Assembly (NCBI RefSeq): GCF_000427785.1
Contig: NZ_ATYR01000030.1
Span: 16,134 to 80,133, forward strand
Reading direction: 5' to 3'
Length of the DNA stretch: 64,000 bases
From: Massilia alkalitolerans DSM 17462
GTDB taxonomy: Bacteria; Pseudomonadota; Gammaproteobacteria; Burkholderiales; Burkholderiaceae_D
This document shows positions 53,990-63,135 of the stretch, one piece after another. Numbering within the stretch: position 1 is the first letter of the stretch; every line of letters starts with the position of its first letter. The position numbers were made by a program, and so were the translations under genes. The notes under the pieces are model-generated. The model made no database searches. It was given only the letters and a program-made list of their open reading frames with translations, and was not told where the DNA came from.

Positions 53990-56215
53990 TTACTGGCCCG
54001 GTTGGTACTTGCGCTCCAGGTGCTTCTCGATGTCTTCCTTGTAGAACAGCACGTCCTTGAACTCGCCGCGGCTGTACATCTCGGCCTGGTCGGCGAAGTG
54101 CTTCGAGGCCGGGTTGTTGCTGTTGCCACCTGCAAGGATACTCTTGGCGCGCACGCGCGGGCCGAATTCCACCACCGCGACGAAGCTGTTGCCGCGGTCG
54201 CCGTAGATGCGCTTGGTCTTCTGCTTGGCCACCATGCCGAACGATGCCAGCGAACCCCAGTTGGCCGAGGCGAAGCCGACCGGCCAGCTCGGCCTGCTGT
54301 CGTCATACTGCTGGTCGATGTCGCCGCTGATGCGCTGGAAGCGGTTGATCTCGCCCCAGGGGGTCTGCCAAGTGCCGAAGTCGGCAGTGAGCTTGTCGGA
54401 GGCCCGCTGCAGCGAGGCCAGGCGCTCATCGGCGTTCAATCTGTGCGTGATGAAGTCGACCGTCGGCGAGCCCTCGGCGCGCGCGCGCGGCGCGTGCTGG
54501 GCCACCATGTCCTGGCCCCAGTAGATCGCCAGCGAGGTCGGCCTGGAGTCGACGCCGAAACGCAGGTCCCAGCCGCGCAGGCTGGCCACCTGGGCCGATA
54601 ATAGCGCCTTGCGCGGGTCGTTCGCAGCCAGGGCGTCGTAGTCCTTCAGCAGTTGCGGCACCAGCGGCTCGAAGGCGGTCAGGTGGCTGTCGTAGGCGGC
54701 GGCGATCAGGCTGTCGAGGGTGAAGCCCTTGGCGTCCTTGAGCACGCGCTCGGCATGGCGGCCGCGCGCGTTTTCCGGCAGCGACCACATGTAGTCGGGC
54801 CAGTCCTGGCGCTTCGGGCTGCTCGCGCCGGAAGCGCTGAACGGCCAGTTGTTGGTGTTCGAAATATAGCCGCTGACCGGATTGAACAGGGTGATGGTTT
54901 CCTTGATCGCGTGCAGGCCCTGCCATTCGGTGGCGGGGGTGCTGCCATCCACCGGCTTGCTCCAGTCGAAGCGCGGGTCGCGTTTCGGGATGAAGTTGCC
55001 GTGGAAGTAGGCGATGTTCCCCTTCGCATCCGCGTACACGGTGTTGTTCGAGGAATTCGTGCGCAGCTCCATCGCCTTGTAGAAGGCATCGTAGTCGCGC
55101 GCCTTGGTGCGCGTGTACGACTGGGTAAGGGCCTTGAGCGGCTCATCCATCATCTTGACGGCCACCCACTTGCCGCCCTCCTCGCGCACGATCGGGCCGT
55201 GATGGGTGAAGTAGGCGGTCACGGTCTTGCTGGCCATCGCGCCGGATGGGGTCCTGTAGGGCAGCGTGATCTGCCTTGCCTGTACCGGGCGCTGTTCACT
55301 TCCATACTGATAGAAGTATTTGCCGCCCTTCTCGACCACGGTCTCCAGGTATTCGTCGATGACGTCGCCGCCGCCCGAGGTGTGCATCCAGCCAGCCTTG
55401 TCGTTGAAGCCCTGGTAGATGAAGAACTGGCCCCAGGTCACGGCGCCGTAGGCGTTCAGGCCCTGTTCGCTCACCATGTGCACTTCGGGACGGAAGTAGA
55501 AGGAGGTGTGCGGGTTGATCAGGAGCAGCGCATTGCCCGTCTTTGACAGCTTGGGGGCGATGGCGAAGCCGTTGGAGCCGCGCGGTTCGGCGTCGAAGGC
55601 ATTCTCCAGCGCCGCCACTTTTTGCGCCACATCGCGCTTGCCGTAGAAGCGCTCCAGGTCCTTCAGGTCGATCGATTCGATGTCGCCGCCGATGCTGCCT
55701 TCGCTGAAGCTTAGCGCCATCCAGGGCTCGAAGCGGGTGATCAGCTTCGGCTTCACCTCCGGGTGCGTGTGCAGGTAATAGTTCAGGCCGTCGGCGAAGG
55801 CATTCATCAACTCCTTCAGCCAGGCCGGGCTGGCCGCGTACTTGGCCTGCATGTCGCTCGGCTGGATATACATCTTCATGCGCAGGTCGCGCCAGACTTC
55901 CTTTTCGCCCTCGACCTCGGCCAGGCGGCCCATCGCATTGATGTAGTTGAGTTCGACGCGATTGAAATCGTCCTCGGCCTGCGCGTACAGCAGGCCGAAC
56001 ACCGCGTCGGCGTCCAGCTTGCCGAACACGTGCGGGATGCCCCACTTGTCGCGCATGATGGTCACCCGCGCCGCCGTCTTTTTCCAGCGCGCCAGCTCGG
56101 CGCTGCTTGCGGCCTGTTGCACGGCCGGTGCGGCCGCCGGCGCGGCGAACGCCGGAACCGCCGCGCCGAGGGCACAGGCCAGGATCGTCGGCAGCATGGT
56201 GCGGGTGGTGGTCAT
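53990..56215 (-). CDS. Penicillin acylase family protein (possible acyl-homoserine lactone acylase)
   Basis: 741 aa. AAGGAG before ATG 56215 and a signal peptide (LACALGAAVPAFA). N-terminal nucleophile hydrolase of the penicillin G acylase/PvdQ family: the precursor is expected to self-cleave before the Ser in PRGSNGFAI (about 210), giving alpha and beta chains. Also NPHTSFYFRPEVH and NTNNWP, as in the family. Could act on beta-lactams, quorum-sensing lactones or other amides; sequence does not decide. Confidence 0.9.
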   Translation of the reverse strand: MTTTRTMLPTILACALGAAVPAFAAPAAAPAVQQAASSAELARWKKTAARVTIMRDKWGIPHVFGKLDADAVFGLLYAQAEDDFNRVELNYINAMGRLAEVEGEKEVWRDLRMKMYIQPSDMQAKYAASPAWLKELMNAFADGLNYYLHTHPEVKPKLITRFEPWMALSFSEGSIGGDIESIDLKDLERFYGKRDVAQKVAALENAFDAEPRGSNGFAIAPKLSKTGNALLLINPHTSFYFRPEVHMVSEQGLNAYGAVTWGQFFIYQGFNDKAGWMHTSGGGDVIDEYLETVVEKGGKYFYQYGSEQRPVQARQITLPYRTPSGAMASKTVTAYFTHHGPIVREEGGKWVAVKMMDEPLKALTQSYTRTKARDYDAFYKAMELRTNSSNNTVYADAKGNIAYFHGNFIPKRDPRFDWSKPVDGSTPATEWQGLHAIKETITLFNPVSGYISNTNNWPFSASGASSPKRQDWPDYMWSLPENARGRHAERVLKDAKGFTLDSLIAAAYDSHLTAFEPLVPQLLKDYDALAANDPRKALLSAQVASLRGWDLRFGVDSRPTSLAIYWGQDMVAQHAPRARAEGSPTVDFITHRLNADERLASLQRASDKLTADFGTWQTPWGEINRFQRISGDIDQQYDDSRPSWPVGFASANWGSLASFGMVAKQKTKRIYGDRGNSFVAVVEFGPRVRAKSILAGGNSNNPASKHFADQAEMYSRGEFKDVLFYKEDIEKHLERKYQPGQ

Positions 56216-56236
56216 GCGTGTCTCCTTGTTATGGTT

Positions 56237-57031
56237 TTATTGTGTGACGCCGGCGTGGATCAGGCGCTGCTTGAGCACTTCGTTCTCGGTCAGCAGGGTC
56301 GCCACGCGATCCTTCAGCGAAGCGATCTCGGCGCGTGCGGCGGCCAGCTCGTCGGCTGGGTCGCCAGGTGCCGTCTCTTTCTTCGGGCGCGTCGCCATCT
56401 TCTGCTCGCGCACCTGGCGCGCAGCCTGCTGCAGCTCCTTGCGTCCGCCCGCGACGGCCGCTTTCTGCGCCTCCTCCGGCAGCTGCGCCACGTTGGCGGC
56501 GGCGTTGATCGAGATGGTGCCGGTGCGCACGGCTTCGCGCAGTTCGGGCGTCGCGGCTTTCTGGATGCGCTCGATCTGGCTGATGGTATTGGCCGACACG
56601 CGCGCGGCCTTGGCCACTTCCTCGCGGGTGTTCCAGGGCGGCGGCGGGCGCGCATCCATGTCGTCGGCTTCCGGCTTGGGCGGCTCTTTCGCCATTTCTT
56701 CCGCCATGCGGGAGGTGACGATCTCCTTCTTCTTGAGCGCCAGCACGCCGCGCTGGAAGTCCGACACGCTGCGGCGCGCCAGGTGGTTATCGATCATCCA
56801 TAGCATCACGTCGTCGATCGACGCGAAGTTATTGTTGTGGACGGTACGGAAAGGGATGCCGTGCTTCTGGCAAATCTCGTAGCGGTTATGGCCGTCGATC
56901 AGGGTGTCGCGCCACAGCACCAGCGCGTCGCGGCAACCCTCGGCCAGCAGGCTGCGCTCGAGCGCTGCGTATTCGATGTCGGTCAGCGGGTCGACGAAGG
57001 CACGCAGTTCGTCATTGATAGTGATGTTCAA
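56237..57031 (-). CDS. Orphan ParB-like (ParB N-terminal domain) protein
   Basis: 264 aa if read from TTG 57031, which has AGAGGA at about 8 nt; the longer frame to ATG 57079 or 57175 adds residues unlike the family. ParB/Srx-like part: TLIDGHNRYEICQKHGIPF (about 63-81), then a helix-turn-helix region (TREEVAKAARVSANTISQIERIQKA) and a C-terminal coiled coil (DELAAARAEIASLKDRVATL). No ParA or plasmid genes are beside it. Probably a DNA-binding regulator or an element relic. Confidence 0.75.
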   Translation of the reverse strand: MNITINDELRAFVDPLTDIEYAALERSLLAEGCRDALVLWRDTLIDGHNRYEICQKHGIPFRTVHNNNFASIDDVMLWMIDNHLARRSVSDFQRGVLALKKKEIVTSRMAEEMAKEPPKPEADDMDARPPPPWNTREEVAKAARVSANTISQIERIQKAATPELREAVRTGTISINAAANVAQLPEEAQKAAVAGGRKELQQAARQVREQKMATRPKKETAPGDPADELAAARAEIASLKDRVATLLTENEVLKQRLIHAGVTQ

Positions 57032-57309
57032 TTCTTGTCCTCTTGCAGCGGCGGCAACGGGGAAACCGCCGTCCGGCATGCTACACCATCCCGGCGGGAC
57101 GACCAATGGATGAGTAAGCGGAATCGGTCCGCAGCTTTCTATATAAGTTCCCGACGTATCCACCTTGCATGACATTGCTCAGCTATTACGCTGCGCTGGC
57201 GCACCGCCTTGTTATCAAAAAAGTATGTACTGATTATTAAGCTTGCCTAATTAGTCATTGCCGGTTAGCAGCAAGTTTCCGATCGAGCCGTCATTGCGAG
57301 GAGTTGGAT

Positions 57310-57831
57310 ATGCGAAATCTATGCGCCCCCCTGTTTCGTCGCCTGGCCAGGATTGCCACCGCCTGCCTGTTTGTCGCTCCTGCCCTGGTCGCTTGCGCGA
57401 CGGGCAGCCCGCCAGGCACGGCTGCCCTTTCCGCGGAACAGCAGATCGACCGGCTCGACAAGAACGCCATGGGGGCTGCCGTGGCCGACGGCCTCAGCAC
57501 CGGCCTGGCCCTGTCATCCGGCGCGCTGGAAATGAATCCGCTGGTGCCGACCTCGCCGGTGGGGCTCATCGCGCTGACCGGCGCCAAGATCGGACTGGTG
57601 ACATACGCCGACCGCCTGCCGGAAGACGAGAAGCGGATGCTCATCAAGAGTTCGAGTTCGCTGTGGACCGGCGCCGCCGTCAACAACCTGATGGTCTTGC
57701 TGTCCGCGCCATCGCCGGTCGCGATTGCCGCCGGGCTGGTGGCCGGGGTGCTGTGGTGGCAGCACAGTGCGCGTGTGTATGAACGGGCGGATCGGGAGAT
57801 TGCGGCGCGCCGGGAAACACCGGCGCCGTAA
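57310..57831 (+). CDS. Putative lipoprotein with two hydrophobic regions
   Basis: 173 aa from ATG 57310 preceded by AGGAG. Lipobox LVAC (Cys at about 29) after a hydrophobic signal. The mature part has two hydrophobic stretches (about 82-98 and 130-148). No family recognised. Upstream DNA to 57032 is AT-rich with no clear promoter. Confidence 0.75.
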   Translation: MRNLCAPLFRRLARIATACLFVAPALVACATGSPPGTAALSAEQQIDRLDKNAMGAAVADGLSTGLALSSGALEMNPLVPTSPVGLIALTGAKIGLVTYADRLPEDEKRMLIKSSSSLWTGAAVNNLMVLLSAPSPVAIAAGLVAGVLWWQHSARVYERADREIAARRETPAP

Positions 57832-57839
57832 GCGGCGCC
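57822..57839. terminator. GC hairpin overlapping the lipoprotein stop codon
   Basis: GGCGCCG / CGGCGCC, 4-nt loop holding the TAA stop. No T-tract. Confidence 0.3.
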
Positions 57840-57904
57840 GCGCCAGGTGGCGGTGGTGTCGGCGGTGTCGGTCGCGCCCTAGTTCACGCATGAACGAAGG
57901 GAGC

Positions 57905-57989
57905 TGGTGCGGGCAGCCGGAATCGAACCGGCACGCCTTACGGCGGCAGATTTTAAGTCTGATGCGTCTACCAATTTCGCCATGCCCGC
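57905..57989 (-). tRNA. tRNA-Leu (anticodon TAA)
   Basis: 85 nt on the minus strand with encoded CCA. Acceptor stem GCGGGCA / TGCCCGC, D-arm GGCGAAATTGGTAGACGC, anticodon stem-loop CAGACTTAAAATCTG (anticodon TAA), a long variable arm, and T-loop GGTTCGATTCC. The long variable arm and size fit leucine. Confidence 0.95.
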
Positions 57990-58072
57990 GCCGGCGGGGA
58001 TTGTACTACGTGCCGCAGCGACAGTGTTAGTAGTTGAGCTACCCGGCTCGGACACGTCCCGGCCGGCGAAGC

Positions 58073-58105
58073 AAAAAAATGCCGCTGTCCGTCTAGGACA
58101 GCGGC
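58073..58105 (-). terminator. Terminator of the small membrane-protein operon
   Basis: Stem GCCGCTGTCC / GGACAGCGGC, 5-nt loop, followed on the minus strand by a run of seven T after one A. It lies between the operon at 58258-58869 and the tRNA. Confidence 0.85.
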
Positions 58106-58110
58106 AAAGA

Positions 58111-58160
58111 ACTCAGTCAACACTGAGCTGGAGACACGCGGAGAGGTGGAACTATCCACC
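58111..58160. other. Two further hairpins in an untranslated stretch
   Basis: CTCAGT-CAAC-ACTGAG (58112-58127) and GGTGGA-ACTA-TCCACC (58145-58160). Together with the terminator at 58073 they form three consecutive stem-loops in the 152-bp 3' region of the minus-strand operon. No coding frame of note. Confidence 0.5.
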
Positions 58161-58257
58161 AGAGAACGTAACCAACATAAGCCCGCTATTGGGACCTACA
58201 AGCGCCGGTTTTTCCCGCGTGTTTGTCAGCGTGTTCGCACAAAGCTGCAGTAAAGCA

Positions 58258-58458
58258 TCAATAGATGGACTCGTAGGCCACCGCCAGGCAGACCAGTCCC
58301 ACGAAGAACAGCAGGCCATAGACGAAGATGCGCATCGAGGTCGCCAGTTCGGCGACGGCGCGGTCGGCCTTGCTGTTCAGTTTCCCTTTGCGCCGCGCCC
58401 CATTGAGCAGCAGGGACACGAAGACGAACAGGCTCGCCAGGATCAGGACGATTTTCAT
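58258..58458 (-). CDS. Small two-helix membrane protein
   Basis: 66 aa. Helices at about 2-19 and 43-63 with a basic loop RRKGKLNSKADR between. It follows the upstream gene by 6 bp. Family not recognised; compact operon position supports reality. Confidence 0.7.
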   Translation of the reverse strand: MKIVLILASLFVFVSLLLNGARRKGKLNSKADRAVAELATSMRIFVYGLLFFVGLVCLAVAYESIY

Positions 58459-58464
58459 GCGGGC

Positions 58465-58869
58465 CTAGGTGCGGGCGACGACCAGCGCCAGCGCCACCAG
58501 CGCCAGGATAGACGACACCCCGGTCGCCACGCTCAGCCACAGCATGCGGTTGCGCGCCGCGTCCATCTTGGCGATCAGCTGGGCATTCTGGTCGGCCATG
58601 TTGGCGATGATCTCGGAAGCCTGCAACATCTGGGTACGCAGCTCGGCCAGGCTCATTTCGTTCCGCTCGACGCGCATGACGAGCGTGCCGAAATAGTCTT
58701 CCTGGGGCTCGTCGCCCATCATCGGATCCGGGGCCATGCCGGCCGCGCCGCCGGACTTGCGCGCCACCGTGTCCCACAGCCTGCGCGCACCGGTCGCCAC
58801 TTGCGGCGCCGCGTTGATCACTTCGCTCCACGGGACGGTCTTCAGGACGCTCCACCAGCCACTAGCCAT
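58465..58869 (-). CDS. Hypothetical protein with C-terminal membrane helix
   Basis: 134 aa from ATG 58869, preceded by GAGGAGG. Polar N-terminal part (SGWWSVLKTVPWSEVINAAP), a helical coiled-coil-like middle (about 60-105, NMADQNAQLIAKM) and a C-terminal hydrophobic helix (about 112-132). Looks like a membrane-tethered coiled-coil protein. Function unknown. Confidence 0.75.
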   Translation of the reverse strand: MASGWWSVLKTVPWSEVINAAPQVATGARRLWDTVARKSGGAAGMAPDPMMGDEPQEDYFGTLVMRVERNEMSLAELRTQMLQASEIIANMADQNAQLIAKMDAARNRMLWLSVATGVSSILALVALALVVART

Positions 58870-58986
58870 ACAGTTCCTCCTCATATTCGGTCTAGCCGGG
58901 AGCATACCACCCTGCATGGCAAGCACACGAGCTCATCCGATCTCTACCGTGCCGCGCGCGGCGCAGGCCTGCGCTACCATGGGAGC

Positions 58987-59658
58987 ATGTGTGGACGATT
59001 TGACCAGAGCCAGACGGCTCGCTACTACGCCGGCGTGTTCGGCTGGACGGACGCGGTCTACGACAGCGAGTCCACCCCTGCCTGGAACGTCTCGCCCGGC
59101 AGCTACCGCCCGGTGATGCACTTGCAGGACGGCGAACGCCGCATCGACGACGTGTTCTGGAGCTACCGCGCGCGCTGGGCCGAAGGCAAGCTGCCGATCA
59201 TGGTCAACGCGCGCATGGACAAGCTCACCAACCGCTACTGGAAGCCCCTGCTCAAGAAGGGCCGCGCGATCGTGCCGGCCGAGGGCTGGTACGAATGGAC
59301 CGGCGAAAAGGGCAAGAAGCAGCCGTGGCACATCCACCGCAAGGACCGCGCCCCGCTGTTCCTGCTGGCGCTGGCCAACTTCGGCAGCTTCACCGAGAAC
59401 CGGGCCGAGGCCGGCTTCGTGCTGGTCACCGCTGCCGCCGACGAGGGCATGCTCGACATCCACGACCGCCGCCCGGTGGTGCTGGACGCGGCCGATGCCG
59501 AACTGTGGCTCAACCCGGACCTGTCGCCCGAAGAAGCCCTGGACCTGGCGCGCCGCGCCGCCCTGCCCGTGGACGCCTTCGAATGGTACAAGGTGACCAA
59601 CGCGGTCAACCGCCCGGGCGCGCAAGACCCGCAGATGGCCCTGCCCCTGGCCGAGTGA
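58987..59658 (+). CDS. SRAP domain protein (YedK/HMCES-like)
   Basis: 223 aa. SOS-response-associated peptidase family: starts MCGRF (Cys2 links covalently to abasic sites in single-stranded DNA), WNVSPGS, NARMDKLTNRYWKPLLKKGR, PAEGWYEW (Glu), and DIHDRRPVVL (His). Protects abasic sites at replication forks. The long in-frame extension upstream to 57907 runs antisense through the tRNA and is not coding. Confidence 0.93.
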   Translation: MCGRFDQSQTARYYAGVFGWTDAVYDSESTPAWNVSPGSYRPVMHLQDGERRIDDVFWSYRARWAEGKLPIMVNARMDKLTNRYWKPLLKKGRAIVPAEGWYEWTGEKGKKQPWHIHRKDRAPLFLLALANFGSFTENRAEAGFVLVTAAADEGMLDIHDRRPVVLDAADAELWLNPDLSPEEALDLARRAALPVDAFEWYKVTNAVNRPGAQDPQMALPLAE

Positions 59659-59678
59659 TTTTTACCATACGGTAAAAA
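59659..59678. repeat. Perfect inverted repeat after the SRAP gene
   Basis: TTTTTACC-ATAC-GGTAAAAA, 8-bp arms starting directly after the stop codon, followed by more A. It could be a weak bidirectional terminator or an operator; the stem is AT-rich for a terminator. Confidence 0.5.
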
Positions 59679-59832
59679 AACCGTAGGCTCGCAGCAGCAA
59701 GCCCGCCTATCTCGTAGATATATCCTCGACGAACTCAACCATTTGCATGAGCTAGATCGAACTTGTACACGCAACCAAAGCTCGGTCCGGAAGGTCTTAA
59801 AGACTGGATACCAAACTTTGAGGACGTGTTAA

Positions 59833-60204
59833 ATGGGCGAGTACATGCAAGTGCGGGCCATGCTGCAAGAAGGCGAGGCCTATGCGGGACTAATCCTGGG
59901 CAAGGAAGAAGATCCTGATTACCACCTGGTGCTGTTGCCGGGCGAGGCGGTCGACGTCAGCTGGCCGAGCGCCGTCGACTGGGCACGCGGACAGGGCGGC
60001 GTGCTGCCGACGCGGCGCGAACTGGCGCTGCTGTTCGCCAACCAGCGCGAAGCCTTCGAGCGCAACTGGTACTGGTCGAGCGAACCGCACGAAACGCGCA
60101 CCCAGCTGGTCTGGGGGCAAAACTTTGCCAGCGGCATCCAGACCATCTATGGGCGCCCCTACCGGGGCCACGCGCGCGCGGTCAGGCGCATTGCCGTGCC
60201 CTGA
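59833..60204 (+). CDS. DUF1566-type small protein
   Basis: 123 aa, GAGGA before ATG 59833. The core AVDWARGQGG followed by LPTRRELALLFANQ, and YWSSEPHETRTQLVWGQNFASG with a final R-A-V-R-R, fits DUF1566 (Lcl C-terminal-like domain), usually found in phage or surface proteins. Here it stands alone without a signal peptide. Function unknown. Confidence 0.8.
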   Translation: MGEYMQVRAMLQEGEAYAGLILGKEEDPDYHLVLLPGEAVDVSWPSAVDWARGQGGVLPTRRELALLFANQREAFERNWYWSSEPHETRTQLVWGQNFASGIQTIYGRPYRGHARAVRRIAVP

Positions 60205-60234
60205 AGGCGGGCACGGCGCCTGGATGACAGCTGG

Positions 60235-60267
60235 CAGGCACCCCGTTGCGAACGGGGCGACGCCTGT
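60235..60267 (-). terminator. Hairpin downstream of the M28 peptidase gene
   Basis: CCCCGTT-GCG-AACGGGG core (60241-60257) with a partly paired AGGC/GCCT base, 3 bp past the minus-strand stop codon. No T-tract. Confidence 0.35.
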
Positions 60268-60269
60268 CA

Positions 60270-61718
60270 TCAACGTTCGGGAACGTTCGCGCGGCCGATC
60301 GGCTGTTCGATATTGGCCAGGAACCAGCTGGTGGCCGCCATCACCGCCACGTGGCGGCGCAGGTGGTCGGGGTCGACCTTGTCCAGCGTATCGGCCGGGG
60401 TGTGGTGATAGTCGAAATAGCTGGACGTGTCGATCAGCGGCGCGAAGCTCGGCACGCCGGTACGTTCCAGGAACGACAGGTCCCCAGTCAAGAGCGCGTC
60501 TTCGCGGCGGAAGATGCCTGCGCCGATCGGCTGCAGCGCCGCCTGCAGCGGTGCGAACAGCTTGCTCGAGGTCGCAGGCACGCTGGCGCGCAGGCCGAAG
60601 GGGCGGCCGGCGCCGTTGTCGCTCTCGATCGCGCCGATGTGCTTCTCCAGGTTGGCCTGCTCGGCGGCCGTGTAGGCGCGCGCACCGCGCATGCCGTTCT
60701 CCTCGTTCATCCAGGCGATCACGCGGATGGTGCGGCGCGGGCGGAAGTCGAGCTTTTTCAGGGTGTCGAGCACGGCCATCGCACTGGCGACGCCGGCCGC
60801 ATCGTCATGCGCGCCGGGAGACAAGTCCCAGGAATCCAGGTGGCCCGACACGATCACGATCTCGTCCGGTTTGTCGGTCCCTGGCAGGTCGGCGATCACG
60901 TTGAAGCTGTCGGCGTCCGGCAGGGTCTTGGGCGTGAGCACCAGCTTCATGCTGAGCGGGCCGCGCTTGGCCAGGCGGCCCATCAGCATGGCATCTTCGG
61001 CCGTCACGGCCGCGGCCGGGATGCGCGCGTTGTCCTGCAGCGCGGTCGAGCCGGTATGCGGCAGGCGATAGTTGGCGCCGCCCACCGAGCGCACCAGCGC
61101 CGCCACCGCACCCAGCTCGGCCGCCATCGGCGGACCGTTGCGCCGAAAAGCCGACGCCTGGCCATAGGCCTGGCCGGCCAGGCCGCGGTCGGCTTGGTGC
61201 TGGTCGAAGGTCGCGTCGAACAGCACGATCTTGCCCTTGACTTCGGCGCTGCGCGCTTTCAGTTCGTCGAAGCTCTTCACCACCATCACGGGCGCAATCA
61301 AGCCGCTGGCCGGGGTCGCGCCGGAGCCGCCCAGTGCGGTCAGCCCCACGCGCTGGGTGATGCCCTGCGGGCGGCCGGCGTACTCGACGATCTCGCCGGT
61401 CTCCACGCCGCGCACCCAGTGCGGCACCTTGACCGGCTGCAAGGTCACCTTGGCGCCGAGCTTGCGCATGGCTTCCGCCACCTGGGTCACGGCCGCCGCC
61501 GCTCCTGGCGAGCCGGACAGGCGCGGGCCGATCAGGTCGGTCATGTCCGCCATGCGTTCCCAGGCGTAGTCGCTCTGCATCGCCGTATCGCGGATCTTCG
61601 CGAGCGCGGCAGGATCGTTGCCGGGGCTGGCTGCCAGGGCTGCGGGGCTCAGCAGCACGGCGGCAAGCATAGCGACATGCGCACTCAGGACAGGGAAACT
61701 GCGGATGCTGCGGTTCAT
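60270..61718 (-). CDS. Secreted M28 family zinc peptidase
   Basis: 482 aa. Signal peptide (AMLAAVLLSPAALA), PA domain (about 140-270), and M28 catalytic core: VSGHLDSWD and GAHDDAAGV (zinc His/Asp), NEENG (Glu), DTSSYFDYHHTPADT (His). Aminopeptidase-like, probably periplasmic or secreted. Similar to plasma glutamate carboxypeptidase-type enzymes. Confidence 0.93.
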   Translation of the reverse strand: MNRSIRSFPVLSAHVAMLAAVLLSPAALAASPGNDPAALAKIRDTAMQSDYAWERMADMTDLIGPRLSGSPGAAAAVTQVAEAMRKLGAKVTLQPVKVPHWVRGVETGEIVEYAGRPQGITQRVGLTALGGSGATPASGLIAPVMVVKSFDELKARSAEVKGKIVLFDATFDQHQADRGLAGQAYGQASAFRRNGPPMAAELGAVAALVRSVGGANYRLPHTGSTALQDNARIPAAAVTAEDAMLMGRLAKRGPLSMKLVLTPKTLPDADSFNVIADLPGTDKPDEIVIVSGHLDSWDLSPGAHDDAAGVASAMAVLDTLKKLDFRPRRTIRVIAWMNEENGMRGARAYTAAEQANLEKHIGAIESDNGAGRPFGLRASVPATSSKLFAPLQAALQPIGAGIFRREDALLTGDLSFLERTGVPSFAPLIDTSSYFDYHHTPADTLDKVDPDHLRRHVAVMAATSWFLANIEQPIGRANVPER

Positions 61719-61796
61719 GCGTCGAATCCTTCTTCAGTTCAAGAGAATCCAACGATAGCGCATCCGCACAATTTTTGGTAAGAAATGTTGACGTCT

Positions 61797-62930
61797 TTAC
61801 ACCGCCGGGACCAGGCGCAGCAGCGTGATTTCCGACGGGGCGCCGAAGCGCTTCGGCGGCCCCCAGTAACCGGTGCCGCGGCTGATGTAGACCCACATGT
61901 CGCGCACCCGGTGCAGCCCGGCAACGAAGGGCTGCTGCAGCGGCACGAACAGGTTCCATGGGAAGAACTGGCCGCCGTGGGTATGGCCGGACAACTGCAG
62001 GTGAAAGCCCGCCTCGGCGGCCGCCGGCGCGCTGCGCGGCTGGTGCGCCAGCAGGATGCGCACGTCGGCCTGCTCGAGGCCACTGCCGGCGGCCGCGCGC
62101 GGGTCGCTCTTGTGCCCCGGGTTGAAATGGTGGGCCGTGTAGTCGGGTACGCCGGCGATCATGAGGGTGGCGTCGTCGCGGCGCCGGATCACGTGCTGGT
62201 TCAGCAGCACGGTCACGCCCAGCCGGCGCACCTCGGCGATCCACTCCTCCGCTCCCGAATAGTATTCGTGGTTGCCGGTCACAAAAAACACCCCGTCGGG
62301 CGCCGCCAGGCGCGCCAGCGGCTGGGTATGCAGGCCCAGGCGGTGCACGCTGCCGTCCACCAGGTCGCCCGTGATGGCGATGGCGTCGGCGCCCAGCTTG
62401 TTGACCCGGTTGACGATCGCGTTCAGGTAGGCGCGCTTGATGGTCGGGCCGACGTGGATGTCCGATACCTGGGCGATGGCATAGCCGTGCAGGCTCGGGG
62501 GCAGGTTGGCGATCGGCACCTCGACCCGCTTCACCCGGGCCAGCCGGCGCGCATTGACGAAGCCGAGCGCGGTCACGGCCAGCGCCACCAGCGGCACCGC
62601 GGCGGCGCTGCCGCGAACGACTTCCGGATCCAGCTCGCCAAACAGGCGCAGCGCCAGCAGCACCAGGTCGCGCGCCAGGGTCGTCACCAGCAGCGAGGAA
62701 AAGAAGCCCATCGACAGCAGGCCCAGCCAGGCAACCGTTTCCGACCAGCGGCGCCGGCGCAGCGAAGCCGACATCAGCCCGACCGGCACCAGCACGGTCA
62801 ACAAGACCAGCAGCAGCACGCCCCCCACGGTGAACGGCAGCCCCAGCGCCAGGTCCGGCAACAGGCGCATGCCGATGTATACCTGCAGCAAGACCAACAG
62901 GGACAGGATGGTGGCGAACGATCGATTCAC
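61797..62930 (-). CDS. Membrane-bound metallophosphoesterase
   Basis: 377 aa from GTG 62930 (weak GGGT upstream); ATG 62870 is an alternative. Four hydrophobic helices in the first 140 residues, then the calcineurin-like core: SDIHVG, ITGDLVDG, GNHEYY, LLAHQPR and SGHTHGGQ. Close in layout to the YkuE/YaeI-like UDP-diacylglucosamine or lipid phosphoesterases, though the extra helices differ. Substrate unknown. Confidence 0.9.
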   Translation of the reverse strand: MNRSFATILSLLVLLQVYIGMRLLPDLALGLPFTVGGVLLLVLLTVLVPVGLMSASLRRRRWSETVAWLGLLSMGFFSSLLVTTLARDLVLLALRLFGELDPEVVRGSAAAVPLVALAVTALGFVNARRLARVKRVEVPIANLPPSLHGYAIAQVSDIHVGPTIKRAYLNAIVNRVNKLGADAIAITGDLVDGSVHRLGLHTQPLARLAAPDGVFFVTGNHEYYSGAEEWIAEVRRLGVTVLLNQHVIRRRDDATLMIAGVPDYTAHHFNPGHKSDPRAAAGSGLEQADVRILLAHQPRSAPAAAEAGFHLQLSGHTHGGQFFPWNLFVPLQQPFVAGLHRVRDMWVYISRGTGYWGPPKRFGAPSEITLLRLVPAV

Positions 62931-63135
62931 AGGGGACCCGGGGTGGTAAACGGTAACAAATGTTAGATGGGGCAGGCCCGTCCCTCTGCAAGTGCCGTTC
63001 CGGATGTTACTGCTGGATGTGCGTTTGTAATAATCTGTATTAACGGATGGCAGCATGAGTCCGCAGGTCTATAGTTCGTTCCATGCCTGGCGTTGTTCGA
63101 TCATCCTGATCACCGCAGGCGCAAAAGGAAAAACC

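Noticed and set aside
53419..54429. 336-codon frame as a longer acetyltransferase
   Set aside because: The upstream 152 codons are antisense-like sequence within the acylase gene; the Mac domain begins at ATG 53973 with a Shine-Dalgarno.
57907..59658. 583-codon frame read as one long protein
   Set aside because: Only the part from 58987 matches a family (SRAP). The rest runs antisense through tRNA-Leu and two small genes.
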